Counted from the first letter of the stretch, positions 51,101 through 60,768 are shown. The stretch is DNA of 64,000 bases from Alphaproteobacteria bacterium (GCA_003331935.1 QOQE01000002.1:104928-168927); one strand, 5' to 3'. Translations and numbers: made by a program. Notes: generated by a model not told the origin, from the sequence alone.

Positions 51101-51802
51101 ATGATTATTGGAAAAGAAAAATACTGGGAAAATGTTAGGAAAGAAAAACAGGGTAATAATTTATTCCTTATTTACCTTGATGAAAAGTGTCTTAAATCTG
51201 ATCAAGGAAATAATATAAAATTACCGGCACAATTAGCTGATGAGGTTGTGAGGGAGTGGAATGCAGATGGAAAAATCGATACCATAAAAAAAAGTTTTTT
51301 CACCAAATTTTGCTTTGCAGTAATTGATATGACTCAAAAAGAAAGGGAAAATGTCGTTAGTCGTCTGGTTGCATATGGAAACTGTGATCCCATTTGCTAC
51401 ATTGCTGACGAACCAAAAAAATTACATATAAAACAAAAAAAACTATATGATCCTCTCATCGATTGGGCACAAAAATTTCTCTCGATTAAGTTGAAAAAAG
51501 GACCAGACTTATTGTTTATTGAACAGCCGCCAGGCAACTCGGGCAGTATAAAAAAATCTTTAGAAGAGCTAGATGATTTTCATCTAAGTACGCTTCATGA
51601 GCTCACTAAAAGCTTAGGGTCTCTTTTTACCTCGTTAGCACTTTATAACCAAATCATAACTCCAGAGATTGCTTGGGAAGTTGCCAATGTTGAAGATAAT
51701 TTTAGAATTGAGATTTGGGGAGAAGTTGAAGAAGAAACTTTGATAAAAAATGTAAATTTTGATCATTTCAATCAATTAGTAAAAATACTTAAAATGATTT
51801 AA
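51101..51802 (+). CDS. ATP12-family F1-ATPase assembly chaperone
   Basis: Homologue of mitochondrial Atp12 (ATPAF2), which protects the F1 alpha subunit during assembly; found mainly in Alphaproteobacteria and mitochondria. The 233-residue protein carries the family segments YGNCDPICYIAD, LYDPLIDWAQKFLSIKL and LALYNQIITPEIAWEVANVED. In several relatives a HAD hydrolase gene lies between the pseudouridine synthase and this gene; it is missing here. A terminator follows. Confidence 0.9.
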   Translation: MIIGKEKYWENVRKEKQGNNLFLIYLDEKCLKSDQGNNIKLPAQLADEVVREWNADGKIDTIKKSFFTKFCFAVIDMTQKERENVVSRLVAYGNCDPICYIADEPKKLHIKQKKLYDPLIDWAQKFLSIKLKKGPDLLFIEQPPGNSGSIKKSLEELDDFHLSTLHELTKSLGSLFTSLALYNQIITPEIAWEVANVEDNFRIEIWGEVEEETLIKNVNFDHFNQLVKILKMI

Positions 51803-51818
51803 TTTAAATCTCATCTAG

Positions 51819-51851
51819 TGATTCTTGCTTGAAGAATCAGGGGTTTTTTTT
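51819..51851 (+). terminator. Rho-independent terminator after the ATP12 gene
   Basis: TGATTCTT (51819-51826) and AAGAATCA (51832-51839) pair perfectly around GCTTG and are followed by GGGG and eight T residues. It lies 17 bases after the ATP12 stop and probably ends transcription coming from the ribosomal superoperon. Confidence 0.8.
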
Positions 51852-51976
51852 ATTTTCTACTCAAGGATGTCTAAAATATTGATTATTAACACTTTTTTTT
51901 TGAAAATAATTAAAAGTGGAAAAATATGTGAGAACGTTTAAACTAACGCATCTTTAAAGTGTGTATAGGTTAAGTA

Positions 51977-52003
51977 TGTGTATACACAGAAGTTTCGAAA
52001 CTT
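51977..52003. promoter_or_regulatory. Two adjacent perfect palindromes in the aapJ leader
   Basis: TGTGTATACACA (51977-51988) and AAGTTTCGAAACTT (51990-52003) are perfect 12- and 14-base palindromes one base apart, 25 bases before the aapJ ATG. A half-site TGTGTATA also lies at 51960-51967. They may be operators for amino-acid-responsive control of the transporter, or paired RNA hairpins over the ribosome site. Function is inferred. Confidence 0.45.
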
Positions 52004-52028
52004 AAATCAGGTTAAAGAAGGAATAAAT

Positions 52029-53042
52029 ATGAAGAAACTATTTTTTGGAGTACTAACAGCGGTGGCTTTGGCTGCTGGTGGTACTTTTGCTGGAACATTA
52101 GATGATGTGAAAGCACGTGGGAATTTACTTTGTGGTGTGTCTACTGGTGCACCTGGATTTGCTACTGTCGATGACAGCGGTAAGGATATAGGGTTTGACG
52201 TTGATTACTGTCGAGCTTTAGCAGCAGCTATTTTTGGAGATCCAATGGCTGTTAAATTTGTCGGATTGACATCTGCTGTAAGGTTTACAGCTTTGGCAGC
52301 TGGAGAAGTTGATATTCTTGCTAGAAATACAACTTGGACATACAGTCGAGATACTGATCTGAAGCAAACATTTTTGGGCGTAAATTACTATGACGGTCAA
52401 GGCTTCATGGTTAAGAAGGAACTCGGTGTAAGCTCAGCAAAGGAACTTGATGGGGCAACAGTTTGCGTGCAGGTAGGTACGACGACTGAGCTCAACCTAT
52501 CAGACTTCTTCAAGGAAAATGGTATGAGCTATGAGCCAGTGCCAACTGCAGACAACGCTGAATCGCAACAGCAATATCTTGCTGGAGCTTGTGATACATA
52601 CACAACTGATGCGTCAGCATTGCACGGTACAAGAGTGAACTTAGAAAACCCAGATGATCACTTAGTGTTGCCAGAAATCATCTCGAAGGAGCCTCTCGGA
52701 CCGTTGGTACGACACGGAGACGACAACTGGGCAGATATTGGTCGTTGGGTTCTAAATGCATTAGTGATTGCGGAAGAAAAAGGTATAACCAAAGCTAATA
52801 TCGATAGCTGGAAAGATACAAAGGACGCTGAGATTCACAGGCTTCTTGGCACCGGTAGTGATGACATATTGGCTATGGTAGGACTGCCTAAGAACGCAAT
52901 GTACAATGCGATCAAGGCGAGTGGAAACTATGGTGAGATATTTGAAAACAACCTAGGTGCTACAAGTGGCATTAACATCGAGAGAGGTGTTAACGCTTCA
53001 TGGACCAAGGGTGGTATTCTTTATTCACCTCCATTCAGATGA
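52029..53042 (+). CDS. aapJ: General L-amino-acid ABC transporter, substrate-binding protein
   Basis: Periplasmic binding protein of the AapJQMP system for broad L-amino-acid uptake. The 337-residue precursor has a signal peptide (MKKLFFGVLTAVALAAGGTF with cleavage near AFA-like TFAG), the family-3 solute-binding start LDDVKARGNLLCGVSTG, DIGFDVDYCRALAAAIFGD, and ends GGILYSPPFR. The ATG at 52029 with GAAGGA upstream is preferred over a GTG 51 bases earlier that lacks a signal peptide. A strong hairpin downstream should keep its expression above that of the permeases. Confidence 0.94.
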   Translation: MKKLFFGVLTAVALAAGGTFAGTLDDVKARGNLLCGVSTGAPGFATVDDSGKDIGFDVDYCRALAAAIFGDPMAVKFVGLTSAVRFTALAAGEVDILARNTTWTYSRDTDLKQTFLGVNYYDGQGFMVKKELGVSSAKELDGATVCVQVGTTTELNLSDFFKENGMSYEPVPTADNAESQQQYLAGACDTYTTDASALHGTRVNLENPDDHLVLPEIISKEPLGPLVRHGDDNWADIGRWVLNALVIAEEKGITKANIDSWKDTKDAEIHRLLGTGSDDILAMVGLPKNAMYNAIKASGNYGEIFENNLGATSGINIERGVNASWTKGGILYSPPFR

Positions 53043-53059
53043 TATCGAAAACTATTAGA

Positions 53060-53086
53060 AAGGGGCGTTTTTGCGCCCCTTTTTTT
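53060..53086 (+). terminator. Attenuating terminator between aapJ and aapQ
   Basis: AAGGGGCG (53060-53067) pairs with CGCCCCTT (53074-53081) around TTTTTG, followed by a T-tract. It lies 17 bases after the aapJ stop and 114 before aapQ. Partial termination here would give binding protein in excess, as is common in ABC uptake operons. Confidence 0.75.
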
Positions 53087-53199
53087 GTTTAAAGAAAAAG
53101 AGAATATGTTTGGCGTGACGTATTAATGCAGTATGTAGTTAATTGTATTATTGATAAAAATGACGGTATTCACAACATAATTTAAATTATGGAAACACC

Positions 53200-54414
53200 A
53201 TGAGTTCAGCCGCTCCTCCATCAGAAAATTTTAAGTTAAGCATGTTATTGAGTGACACTCGTTATCGAGGCATGTCACTACAAGTCATTACCTTTATAAT
53301 TTTCATGGCTGTATTTTTTTGGTTAGTGGACAACACAATCAAAAATTTGGCATTACTTGATAAGGATGTCAGTTTTAACTTTCTGTGGCTGCGAGCCGGA
53401 TATGATATTAATCAGAGACTAATACCTTACACCGCTGATAGTACCCATGGTATGGCTGCCATTGTCGGAATACTAAACACACTTCTTGTTGCCTTTGTTG
53501 GTTGTATAATTGCTACAGTACTCGGCTTGTTTGTAGGCATTTTGAGGCTTTCGAAAAACTGGATAGTTGCAAAGCTAATGGCGGCTTACATTGAGGGCTT
53601 TAGAAATGTACCAATTTTACTCTGGATAGTTATGGTTTTTGCGTTGCTTACAGAGTTTACCCCGGCGCCAAAGGCATTTAAGGGAGCAGAGCCTGAAGCA
53701 ACGATGTTGTTTTTTGAAAGTGTGGCTATAACAAATAGAGGAACGTACTTTCCTGCGCCAATTTTTGGTGAAGGATCGTCTTTTATATTTATTTGCTTCT
53801 TACTATCAATATTTGTCGCAATTTACTTTATAAGATACGCAGGTCAGAAAAAAAGAGATACAGGCAAGAGTTTGCCCACTGTTTGGATCAGTACGGCCAT
53901 CATAGTATTGCCCACATTCATACTTTTTTTTATTTTGGGTAAACCGATTTCACTCGAATATCCATATTTGAAAGGCTTTAATTTCAAGGAAGGCCTACAC
54001 CTAAGAAATTCTTTTATTGCCCTAACACTGGCATTAGCTTTTTATACCTCCGCCTTTATTGCTGAAATTGTAAGAGCTGGAATTATGGCGGTTTCTAAAG
54101 GTCAAACAGAAGCAGCGGCATCTTTAGGTCTTCGACCGAATAGAATAATGAACTTAATAATTCTACCTCAGGCTTTGAGGATAATTGTGCCCCCATTAAT
54201 ATCAAATTACTTAAATTTGACAAAAAACTCATCGCTCGCAATAGCTGTTGGTTATATGGATGTAAGAGGAACTTTAGGTGGTATTACACTTAATCAGACT
54301 GGAAGAGAATTGGAGTCGATGCTGTTGTTAATGGGTTTTTACCTCTGTGTCTCGTTATTGATTTCTTCTTTTATCAATTATTTCAATCGCTCATTTCAAA
54401 TAGTGGTGAGATAA
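53200..54414 (+). CDS. aapQ: General L-amino-acid ABC transporter, permease AapQ
   Basis: Inner-membrane permease, 404 residues, with several helices and the HisM-type cytoplasmic loop EAAASLGLRPNRIMNLIILP that contacts AapP. The long periplasmic or inserted region between the first helices is typical of AapQ and BztB. Its stop shares one base with the aapM ATG (TAATG). GGAAACACC precedes its ATG. Confidence 0.93.
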   Translation: MSSAAPPSENFKLSMLLSDTRYRGMSLQVITFIIFMAVFFWLVDNTIKNLALLDKDVSFNFLWLRAGYDINQRLIPYTADSTHGMAAIVGILNTLLVAFVGCIIATVLGLFVGILRLSKNWIVAKLMAAYIEGFRNVPILLWIVMVFALLTEFTPAPKAFKGAEPEATMLFFESVAITNRGTYFPAPIFGEGSSFIFICFLLSIFVAIYFIRYAGQKKRDTGKSLPTVWISTAIIVLPTFILFFILGKPISLEYPYLKGFNFKEGLHLRNSFIALTLALAFYTSAFIAEIVRAGIMAVSKGQTEAAASLGLRPNRIMNLIILPQALRIIVPPLISNYLNLTKNSSLAIAVGYMDVRGTLGGITLNQTGRELESMLLLMGFYLCVSLLISSFINYFNRSFQIVVR

Positions 54415-55694
54415 TGACGAAGATAGCTTTTGTAAGAAAACATGCAATTCCACCTGCCGCGCCTCCAATAACAGAAGTTGGAGCTGTGGGCTGGTTAAAA
54501 CAAAATTTATTTTCTTCTTGGCTAAACTCTATATTAACAATTCTGTCTTTATACTTCATTGTAATCATGTTGTGGGACTTTATACCTTGGGCCTATGGAG
54601 GGCATTGGAATACTAAATCGCTTAGAGAGTGCTTAGATTTAGACCCTGACGTCGCTTGCTTTTCTGTACTAGCGGCCAGATGGAAGCAGCTTCTTTTTGG
54701 TTTGTATCCAGCTGAAGAGTACTGGAGACCTACTCTAACATTTATCTTTTTGTTGCTTGCTATAGTTCCAATATTATTTCCCAAGTTCTTTAAATTTTTT
54801 TGGTTTTCTGTAATTTATCCTGGACTAGCTATCTGGCTGTTGTGGGGGGGATCTTTTTGGTCTGTTAGCATAGTGTATATTGGACTTGCTTTGGGCACAC
54901 TCCTCTTTTTGGTTTTAATAAGGAGTTATATACATAACTACGTAATAGCAGCTTTACTTTCCTTTGGATTTACGGCCTTGTTCTTTTTTATTGCCTCAGA
55001 CCCAATAGTGAAAACCTTAGACACTATTTTGCCCTTTAGTTTACCATTTGTTGAATCATTAAAGATGGGCGGGTTTACTTTATCGCTTATCGTAGGAATA
55101 ACGGGTATTGTTGCGTCTTTCCCGATAGGGATTTTATTAGCATTGGGTAGACAATCAAATTTGCCAGTCATAAAAATGATTTGCGTTGGATTTATTGAAT
55201 TCATAAGAGGAGTACCTCTCATCACACTGCTATTCGTGGCGTCTGTTTTACTCAACTACTTTTTACCTCCAGGAACTAACTTTGACATTGTTCTGAGAGT
55301 GGTGATTATGGTTACTCTATTTTCTGCGGCTTACATGGCTGAAGTAATACGAGGAGGCTTGGCAGGTCTGCCATTAGGACAGCATGAAGCATCAGCATCT
55401 TTAGGGCTTACTTATTGGCAATCACAGAGACTTATAATTATGCCCCAGGCATTAAAAATATCTATCCCTGGGATCGTGAATACTTTTATTGGGTTGTTTA
55501 AAGATACTACACTTGTGTCGATAATAAGTCTTCGAGACCCTATTGGACTTGCCTCAACAATAAGGGCTGATCAAAAGTGGAACGGTATTTATTGGGAACT
55601 GTATGTGGCTATAGGACTAATGTTTTTTATTTTTTGTTATGGTATGTCCCAATATTCTCAATATTTAGAACGAAAACTAAAAACAGATAAATAG
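54414..55694 (+). CDS. aapM: General L-amino-acid ABC transporter, permease AapM
   Basis: Second permease of the Aap/Bzt system, 426 residues. It has the EAA loop [21 protein letters not shown] and [21 protein letters not shown] typical of the polar-amino-acid permease family, and the cysteine-containing extracytoplasmic segment near [13 protein letters not shown] seen in AapM/BztC. Starts in the aapQ stop codon. Confidence 0.93.
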   Translation: MTKIAFVRKHAIPPAAPPITEVGAVGWLKQNLFSSWLNSILTILSLYFIVIMLWDFIPWAYGGHWNTKSLRECLDLDPDVACFSVLAARWKQLLFGLYPAEEYWRPTLTFIFLLLAIVPILFPKFFKFFWFSVIYPGLAIWLLWGGSFWSVSIVYIGLALGTLLFLVLIRSYIHNYVIAALLSFGFTALFFFIASDPIVKTLDTILPFSLPFVESLKMGGFTLSLIVGITGIVASFPIGILLALGRQSNLPVIKMICVGFIEFIRGVPLITLLFVASVLLNYFLPPGTNFDIVLRVVIMVTLFSAAYMAEVIRGGLAGLPLGQHEASASLGLTYWQSQRLIIMPQALKISIPGIVNTFIGLFKDTTLVSIISLRDPIGLASTIRADQKWNGIYWELYVAIGLMFFIFCYGMSQYSQYLERKLKTDK

Positions 55695-55729
55695 AAAATG
55701 AGCTATTTCGGTTGGGAGCTAGGATTGAT

Positions 55730-56494
55730 ATGGAAAAAACTAAGATAAACATAACTGATGAAGTAGTAATCCACATATCGGATATGAATAAGTGGTTCGG
55801 AAATTTCCATGTGCTTAGAGATATTAATCTTGAGGTAAGGAAAGGTGAGAGAATAGTTGTTTGTGGCCCCTCTGGCTCTGGAAAATCAACACTCATTAGA
55901 TGCATAAACAGGCTTGAAGAACACCAAAAGGGAAGTATTATCGTCGACGGCACGGAGCTTACTACCGATCTAAAAAATATTGATAAGATCAGATCTGAAG
56001 TGGGTATGGTCTTTCAGCACTTCAATTTATTTCCCCATCTCACAACGTTAGAAAATTGTACCTTAGCACCTATGTGGGTCAGAGAAACACCCGAAAAGGA
56101 AGCAACCGAGGTAGCAATGGAAATGCTGGAGAAGGTTAAGATTCCTGAGCAAGCTCATAAATACCCAGGTCAGCTTTCTGGTGGGCAACAGCAAAGAGTT
56201 GCGATTGCTCGATCCTTATGTATGAAGCCAAGAATAATGTTATTTGATGAAGTAACTTCGGCCTTGGATCCTGAAATGATCAAGGAAGTTCTGGATACCA
56301 TGATACAGCTGGCTGAGGAAGGTATGACAATGATTTGTGTTACACATGAGATGGGTTTTGCCAGACAAGTAGCTGATAGAGTTATATTCATGGATGATGG
56401 TCAGATTGTTGAACAAAATGAGCCAGAGGCATTCTTCAAAAACCCTCAGTCCGATAGAACAAAGCTGTTTTTGAGTCAAATTTTGGGCCACTAG
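55730..56494 (+). CDS. aapP: General L-amino-acid ABC transporter, ATP-binding protein AapP
   Basis: ATPase of the Aap transporter, 254 residues. Walker A is GPSGSGKST, the signature [15 protein letters not shown], Walker [13 protein letters not shown], and the switch histidine in [12 protein letters not shown] at 55730 is chosen; an in-frame TTG 18 bases earlier is possible. It converges on argB with 44 bases between stops and no visible hairpin. Confidence 0.96.
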   Translation: MEKTKINITDEVVIHISDMNKWFGNFHVLRDINLEVRKGERIVVCGPSGSGKSTLIRCINRLEEHQKGSIIVDGTELTTDLKNIDKIRSEVGMVFQHFNLFPHLTTLENCTLAPMWVRETPEKEATEVAMEMLEKVKIPEQAHKYPGQLSGGQQQRVAIARSLCMKPRIMLFDEVTSALDPEMIKEVLDTMIQLAEEGMTMICVTHEMGFARQVADRVIFMDDGQIVEQNEPEAFFKNPQSDRTKLFLSQILGH

Positions 56495-56538
56495 GTTATT
56501 TAATCAAAAAAATTCTCTTATAAAAAATTACTGGATGG

Positions 56539-57405
56539 TCAACCAAAAGATTTCCTAAAAAGTGTTCCTATACCGTGGCTGGTAAAAAGCTCAAGAAGGC
56601 ATGCATGATCTACCCTTCCATCAATTATAACTGACGCTCTTACACCGTCTTCAATTGCCTTTATTGATGTATTAACCTTTGGGATCATTCCAGCTTTAAT
56701 AATTTCCGCGTCTATTAATTCTCTGGCCTCTTCTACGGTTAGTTGATTTATTAGATTTTCATCTGCATCTTTTACGCCTATGACATCCGTTAGAAGTAAT
56801 AGGCGATCAGCTAAAAGGCTTGCGGCCATAGCGCCTGCTGCGGTATCACCATTGATATTGTATGTTTCACCGTTAACACCAAAGCCAATTGGTGCGATCA
56901 CTGGAATAAAGTCACTCTCTAAAAAATTCTGAACTAGATCAATATTAATTTTTTGTATTTTACCTACGAAGCCCAGCTTTGGGTTGTCTTGAACACATTG
57001 GATCATATTTGCGTCTTTTCCAGACAGCCCGACGCCTTTCCCTCCCTGATTATTGATTGCATTTACGATAGATTTATTAATACTACCTGAAAGAACCATT
57101 TCAACTACTTCCATTGTTTTGCTATCTGTGACTCTTTTCCCCTCAGCAAATGCACTTTCAATTTTTAGATCGGAAAGTACTTTATTAATCATAGGGCCAC
57201 CGCCGTGCACTATCACAGGGTTTACACCACATTGCTTAATCAATACGATGTCCCTAGCAAAATTATCCATTGAGGATTTACTTGTCATAGCGTGACCCCC
57301 GAGCTTAATAACTATTGTTGAGCCTTCGTATCTCTGGATGTAGGGTAGCGCTTCTGCTAGCGTGGTTGCCGTTTGGTGGAAATTATTTTTGATTTCATCG
57401 TTCAT
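56539..57405 (-). CDS. argB: Acetylglutamate kinase
   Basis: Phosphorylates N-acetylglutamate, the second step of arginine synthesis. The 288-residue protein has VIKLGGHAM (nucleotide site), VHGGGPMINKVL (acetylglutamate site), and NINGDTAAGAMA. The ATG at 57405 is chosen over an in-frame TTG 12 bases upstream. It follows engB on the same strand with about 33 bases between, the usual order in Rhodobacterales. Confidence 0.96.
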   Translation of the reverse strand: MNDEIKNNFHQTATTLAEALPYIQRYEGSTIVIKLGGHAMTSKSSMDNFARDIVLIKQCGVNPVIVHGGGPMINKVLSDLKIESAFAEGKRVTDSKTMEVVEMVLSGSINKSIVNAINNQGGKGVGLSGKDANMIQCVQDNPKLGFVGKIQKINIDLVQNFLESDFIPVIAPIGFGVNGETYNINGDTAAGAMAASLLADRLLLLTDVIGVKDADENLINQLTVEEARELIDAEIIKAGMIPKVNTSIKAIEDGVRASVIIDGRVDHACLLELFTSHGIGTLFRKSFG

Positions 57406-57438
57406 AGAAAAATCCAATGCAATTGTAATACTATTTTG

Positions 57439-58056
57439 TCAATTATTTTGATCTAATCCTAAAATTAAGCACATTGCATCTCTAATCTCACTAATTCCGT
57501 ATTTTTTAATTGAAGAAGCAAGGAAAAATTCTGTGTTACAGGCAGGGTGCTCTTTTATCTTTTCATTCATTTTATCGAGTAATTTTGGCATATCAGGTTT
57601 TTTAACTTTATCTATTTTAGTGAGTATTATCTGATAATTTACAGCATAAGTATCCAGAAAAGAAAAAAACTCTCTGTCATTTTCTTTCAATCCGTGCCTC
57701 GCATCAACCAAAGTAAAAACTCTCTTCAACGATCGCCTTTCGGCGATGTATGCCTTTATCAAACCTTGCCAATCTGATCTTTTGTCCTTTGAGGCTTTTG
57801 CGTACCCATATCCAGGAAGATCAACCACATAGCATCTTTCTCCTAAAGAGAAAAAATTCAATTCCTGGGTTCGGCCAGGGGTCTTAGACGTTCTTGCTAG
57901 GTTCCTCCGATCAAAGAGAGCATTAATTAGTGATGATTTTCCAACATTAGATCGACCAATAAAGCAAACCTCAGACTCTCTGTCGGGTGGCAAGCCATCT
58001 ATTCCAGCAACCCCTTTAAAAAAGGAAATGTCATTCAATAAAGGCGACTTTTTAAT
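57439..58056 (-). CDS. engB: Ribosome-biogenesis GTPase YsxC/EngB, probable ATT start
   Basis: Essential GTPase in 50S assembly and division. Motifs are GRSNVGKSS (G1), PGRTQ (G2), DLPGYGYA (G3), TKIDKV (G4). The start is unusual. An AAAGGAG Shine-Dalgarno (58069-58063) lies right after the yidC stop, and exactly 6 bases downstream is an in-frame ATT (58056), giving 205 residues. The only standard start near by, TTG at 58038, is 24 bases from that site and has no ribosome site of its own. No in-frame ATG precedes the conserved GRSNVGKSS region. ATT as start is inferred from spacing. TTG would give 199 residues. Confidence 0.9.
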   Translation of the reverse strand: MKKSPLLNDISFFKGVAGIDGLPPDRESEVCFIGRSNVGKSSLINALFDRRNLARTSKTPGRTQELNFFSLGERCYVVDLPGYGYAKASKDKRSDWQGLIKAYIAERRSLKRVFTLVDARHGLKENDREFFSFLDTYAVNYQIILTKIDKVKKPDMPKLLDKMNEKIKEHPACNTEFFLASSIKKYGISEIRDAMCLILGLDQNN

Positions 58057-58070
58057 ATTGTGCTCCTTTA

Positions 58071-59870
58071 TCAGTTTTCTTTGGAGGTACCTTCCTTTTT
58101 AAAGGAATTTAGAATGTTTCCAAAGATATCTGGTTTTACTCCCTGTGATGCCATAATAAAATATTGTTGTGCAAAAGTGATTATATTATTTGCCACCCAA
58201 TATATCACAAGGCCACTAGAGAATTGTCCAAGAAGAAACATAAATATCCAAGGCATCCAGGCAAAAATCATCTGCTGTGTTTTGTCGGTTGGCGCGGGAT
58301 TAAGTTTCTGTTGTAACCACATTGTTACACCCATAAGTATTGGGAAGACGCCAATAGAAAAAATAACAAGAAAACTCTCGGGGCCTGGGGGCGAGAATGG
58401 CAACAATCCAAACAAATTTAATATTGAGCTTGGGTCAGGAGCGGAGAGATCTGTTATCCATCCAAAAAAGGGAGCGTGTCTGACCTCAATCGTAACAAAG
58501 AGCACTTTATATAGGGAGAAAAATATTGGAATTTGCAGGAGTATAGGCAAGCAACCGGCTGCAGGATTGACCTTTTCTTTCTTATATAGCGCCATCATTT
58601 CCTGCTGTAATTTCATTCTGTCATCACCAGCTCTCTTTTTTATCTTTTCCATCTCCGGTTGCAATTGCTTTAACTTCGACATTGATACATAGGACTTGTA
58701 GGCAAGTGGTAGAAGTACTGTCTTTACAACCAGAGTGAGTAAAATAATTGCCCATCCCATGTTACCAACGAGTTTATTGCAGTAATCAAGTAAAGAAAAA
58801 ATGGGCTTGGTTAAAAAGAAAAACCATCCCCAGTCAACAGTATCAATGAAGTCAGCAAAATTTTTATCTTTCTGATACCTTTTAATTGTATTCACCTCTT
58901 TGGCTCCAGCGAACAAGTATGTCTTTATCTCCGTTGATTGGCCTGTCCCGAGGCTTTGTAAAGGATGACGAATATCGGCTTGGTATATATCATTTGATTC
59001 ATTATATTTGCTTGCCACTTTAAATTTACTTTTAGGCTCACCAACAAGCGTTGACATCCAATATTTATCAGTGAACCCAATCCATCCATTTTCTGTAATT
59101 TCATAGATTTCAAGATTAGCGCGTTCTCTATCATCATACTTCTGATCTGTTATATTGTCATAAGACAGCTCAACTAGCTCTCCATCATCATATCCCACTA
59201 TTCCTTCATGCAGGATATAAAACCCAATAGTTTCGGGGGCAGTATGGCGTGCTAATATTCCGTAAGCCGCCAAATCGATGGTTGCGCTTGATTGATTAAA
59301 TACGCGCTGCTTTATAGTAAACAGAAAATCTTCATCTATAGAGATTTCTCTCTCAAATATGATGCCCTTAGGACTAGTCCACTGCAACGTTATTGGTGCG
59401 TCAGGTGAAAGCGTTCTTCCCTTTGCAAGGCTCCAGAGTGTATTGGGGTTTGGTACATTTTCTCGATCTCTAGATGACCATCCATAAACGGCATAGTAGT
59501 TTTCATTTTCGTACTGAAACAGCTCTATGTTCTTTGAGTTCTCATCTTGTGTCTCAAAATAATCCAAGAGTTTGAGGTTGTCTATCTTGCCTCCCTTTAG
59601 AGATAATGAGCCAGATAATCTTGACGTCTCTATTGGTACGCGTGGTGCTTCAGAGGATACGTCGACATTTTTCTGGCTCTGATCATTATCAACCTGAACA
59701 GGCGTACTAAGCCCTGTTCCTGTTTCACGAGTTTCCTGGGTGACTTGCTCTGTTGTTTGATCGGAAGGAACCTCCTCAATTGGCTCTGGTGGAAACATTA
59801 GCATCCAACCAAGCAGTACTAGAAAACTTAAGGACGTTGCCAATAACAGGTTTTTATTTTGATCATCCAT
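58071..59870 (-). CDS. yidC: Membrane protein insertase YidC
   Basis: Oxa1-family insertase that places proteins in the inner membrane alone or with SecYEG. The 599-residue protein has an N-terminal helix (LLLATSLSFLVLLGWMLMF), a variable acidic linker, the large periplasmic P1 domain, and five C-terminal helices starting with GNMGWAIILLTLVVKTVLLPL, with the hydrophilic-groove arginine area and NPAAGCLPILLQIPIFFSLY. The order rpmH-rnpA-yidD-yidC is widely conserved. Confidence 0.97.
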   Translation of the reverse strand: MDDQNKNLLLATSLSFLVLLGWMLMFPPEPIEEVPSDQTTEQVTQETRETGTGLSTPVQVDNDQSQKNVDVSSEAPRVPIETSRLSGSLSLKGGKIDNLKLLDYFETQDENSKNIELFQYENENYYAVYGWSSRDRENVPNPNTLWSLAKGRTLSPDAPITLQWTSPKGIIFEREISIDEDFLFTIKQRVFNQSSATIDLAAYGILARHTAPETIGFYILHEGIVGYDDGELVELSYDNITDQKYDDRERANLEIYEITENGWIGFTDKYWMSTLVGEPKSKFKVASKYNESNDIYQADIRHPLQSLGTGQSTEIKTYLFAGAKEVNTIKRYQKDKNFADFIDTVDWGWFFFLTKPIFSLLDYCNKLVGNMGWAIILLTLVVKTVLLPLAYKSYVSMSKLKQLQPEMEKIKKRAGDDRMKLQQEMMALYKKEKVNPAAGCLPILLQIPIFFSLYKVLFVTIEVRHAPFFGWITDLSAPDPSSILNLFGLLPFSPPGPESFLVIFSIGVFPILMGVTMWLQQKLNPAPTDKTQQMIFAWMPWIFMFLLGQFSSGLVIYWVANNIITFAQQYFIMASQGVKPDIFGNILNSFKKEGTSKEN

Positions 59871-59936
59871 CTGCTCTGCCTTCTCTTTAATATTCTGCGA
59901 CTAATATATGGTCACTAATGACTTTATTCAATTCAT

Positions 59937-60182
59937 TTATCGAGTGACGTCTTTTGATTGGTTTTTGCTTGGTACAGGGTCATACCCAGAGTACTTGCTG
60001 AAGGGGTGGCACTTAAGAATTCTTTTTATAGAAAGATAAGCTCCATATAAAATCCCGTGTGTTTTTAAGGCGTTCAGGGCATATTCTGAACATGTTGGCT
60101 CAAAACGACAATTCTTTCCTATCAGAGGGCTGATGAAAAGACGATAAAGGTGAATGGGGAAGGAGATAATTTTTATAAGCAC
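59937..60182 (-). CDS. yidD: Membrane protein insertion efficiency factor YidD
   Basis: Small accessory protein that aids YidC-dependent insertion. The 81-residue protein has the signature RFEPTCSEYALNALKTHG with its conserved cysteines and HPFSKYSGYDPVP. It directly abuts rnpA (stop of rnpA next to its ATG) and precedes yidC by 66 bases. Confidence 0.95.
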   Translation of the reverse strand: MLIKIISFPIHLYRLFISPLIGKNCRFEPTCSEYALNALKTHGILYGAYLSIKRILKCHPFSKYSGYDPVPSKNQSKDVTR

Positions 60183-60545
60183 TTATTGGCCTGCCTCTCG
60201 TTCATGTATCGTTTTTATACCGACCTCTATATCATTACAAAGCTCGGTAAATCTTACCTTAACTGTTACGGCTTTTCGAGCAATGAAAATATAATTGGTT
60301 TTTTTTAGCCCTATACCCTTTAATACAATTTTGCCTGCTTCTCTTAATCTCCGTTTTGCTCTGTTTCGTGTAACGGCATTGCCGACTTTTTTTGAGCATG
60401 TAATGCCCATCATAATTGAGTCATCTGTTTTTACTACTTCATCAGTACGCAAGTAGCTTTGAACAACCACTGAGGGCATTGCCGCATAAGGTGCATTATT
60501 ACCTTTAAGGAAATCTCGGCGCTTTTTTATTGTTTGGATATCCAT
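60183..60545 (-). CDS. rnpA: Ribonuclease P protein component
   Basis: Protein subunit of RNase P, needed for tRNA 5' maturation. The 120-residue basic protein has the RNA-binding signature VGNAVTRNRAKRRLREA and ITCSKKVGNAV. GGGAG lies before the ATG. It follows rpmH by 36 bases. Confidence 0.95.
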   Translation of the reverse strand: MDIQTIKKRRDFLKGNNAPYAAMPSVVVQSYLRTDEVVKTDDSIMMGITCSKKVGNAVTRNRAKRRLREAGKIVLKGIGLKKTNYIFIARKAVTVKVRFTELCNDIEVGIKTIHEREAGQ

Positions 60546-60581
60546 AAGTACTCCCTGTAGCCGTCAAGACTACGTAGAATA

Positions 60582-60716
60582 TTATGCTGTTAATGTCTTT
60601 CTACCGCGAGCTCGTCTTCGGTTAAGTATCTTTCTTCCAGCACTTGTTGCTGATCGTAAACGAAACCCGTGGCGACGCTTTCTAACTCGGTTACTGGGTT
60701 GATATGTTCTTTTCAT
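60582..60716 (-). CDS. rpmH: 50S ribosomal protein L34
   Basis: A 44-residue, very basic protein found by translating the minus strand: [18 protein letters not shown] at the start, then [19 protein letters not shown], ending LTA. It is a full L34. GAAGGGAA lies before the ATG. It heads the rpmH-rnpA-yidD-yidC-engB-argB run. Confidence 0.97.
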   Translation of the reverse strand: MKRTYQPSNRVRKRRHGFRLRSATSAGRKILNRRRARGRKTLTA

Positions 60717-60740
60717 TAAACAATTCCCTTCAAGCTTACT

Positions 60741-60768
60741 GATTAATAGAAACAGGCTTTATTGTCAA
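60741..60768 (-). promoter_or_regulatory. Candidate promoter of rpmH
   Basis: On the minus strand, TTGACA (60768-60763) is followed after 16 bases by TTAATC (60746-60741), or after 14 by TATTAA (60748-60743), about 25-30 bases before the rpmH ATG. The -35 is perfect; the choice of -10 is open. Confidence 0.45.

Noticed and set aside
58060..58692. 210-codon plus-strand frame
   Set aside because: It is the antisense shadow of the yidC 3' part, with no ribosome site or family-like sequence.
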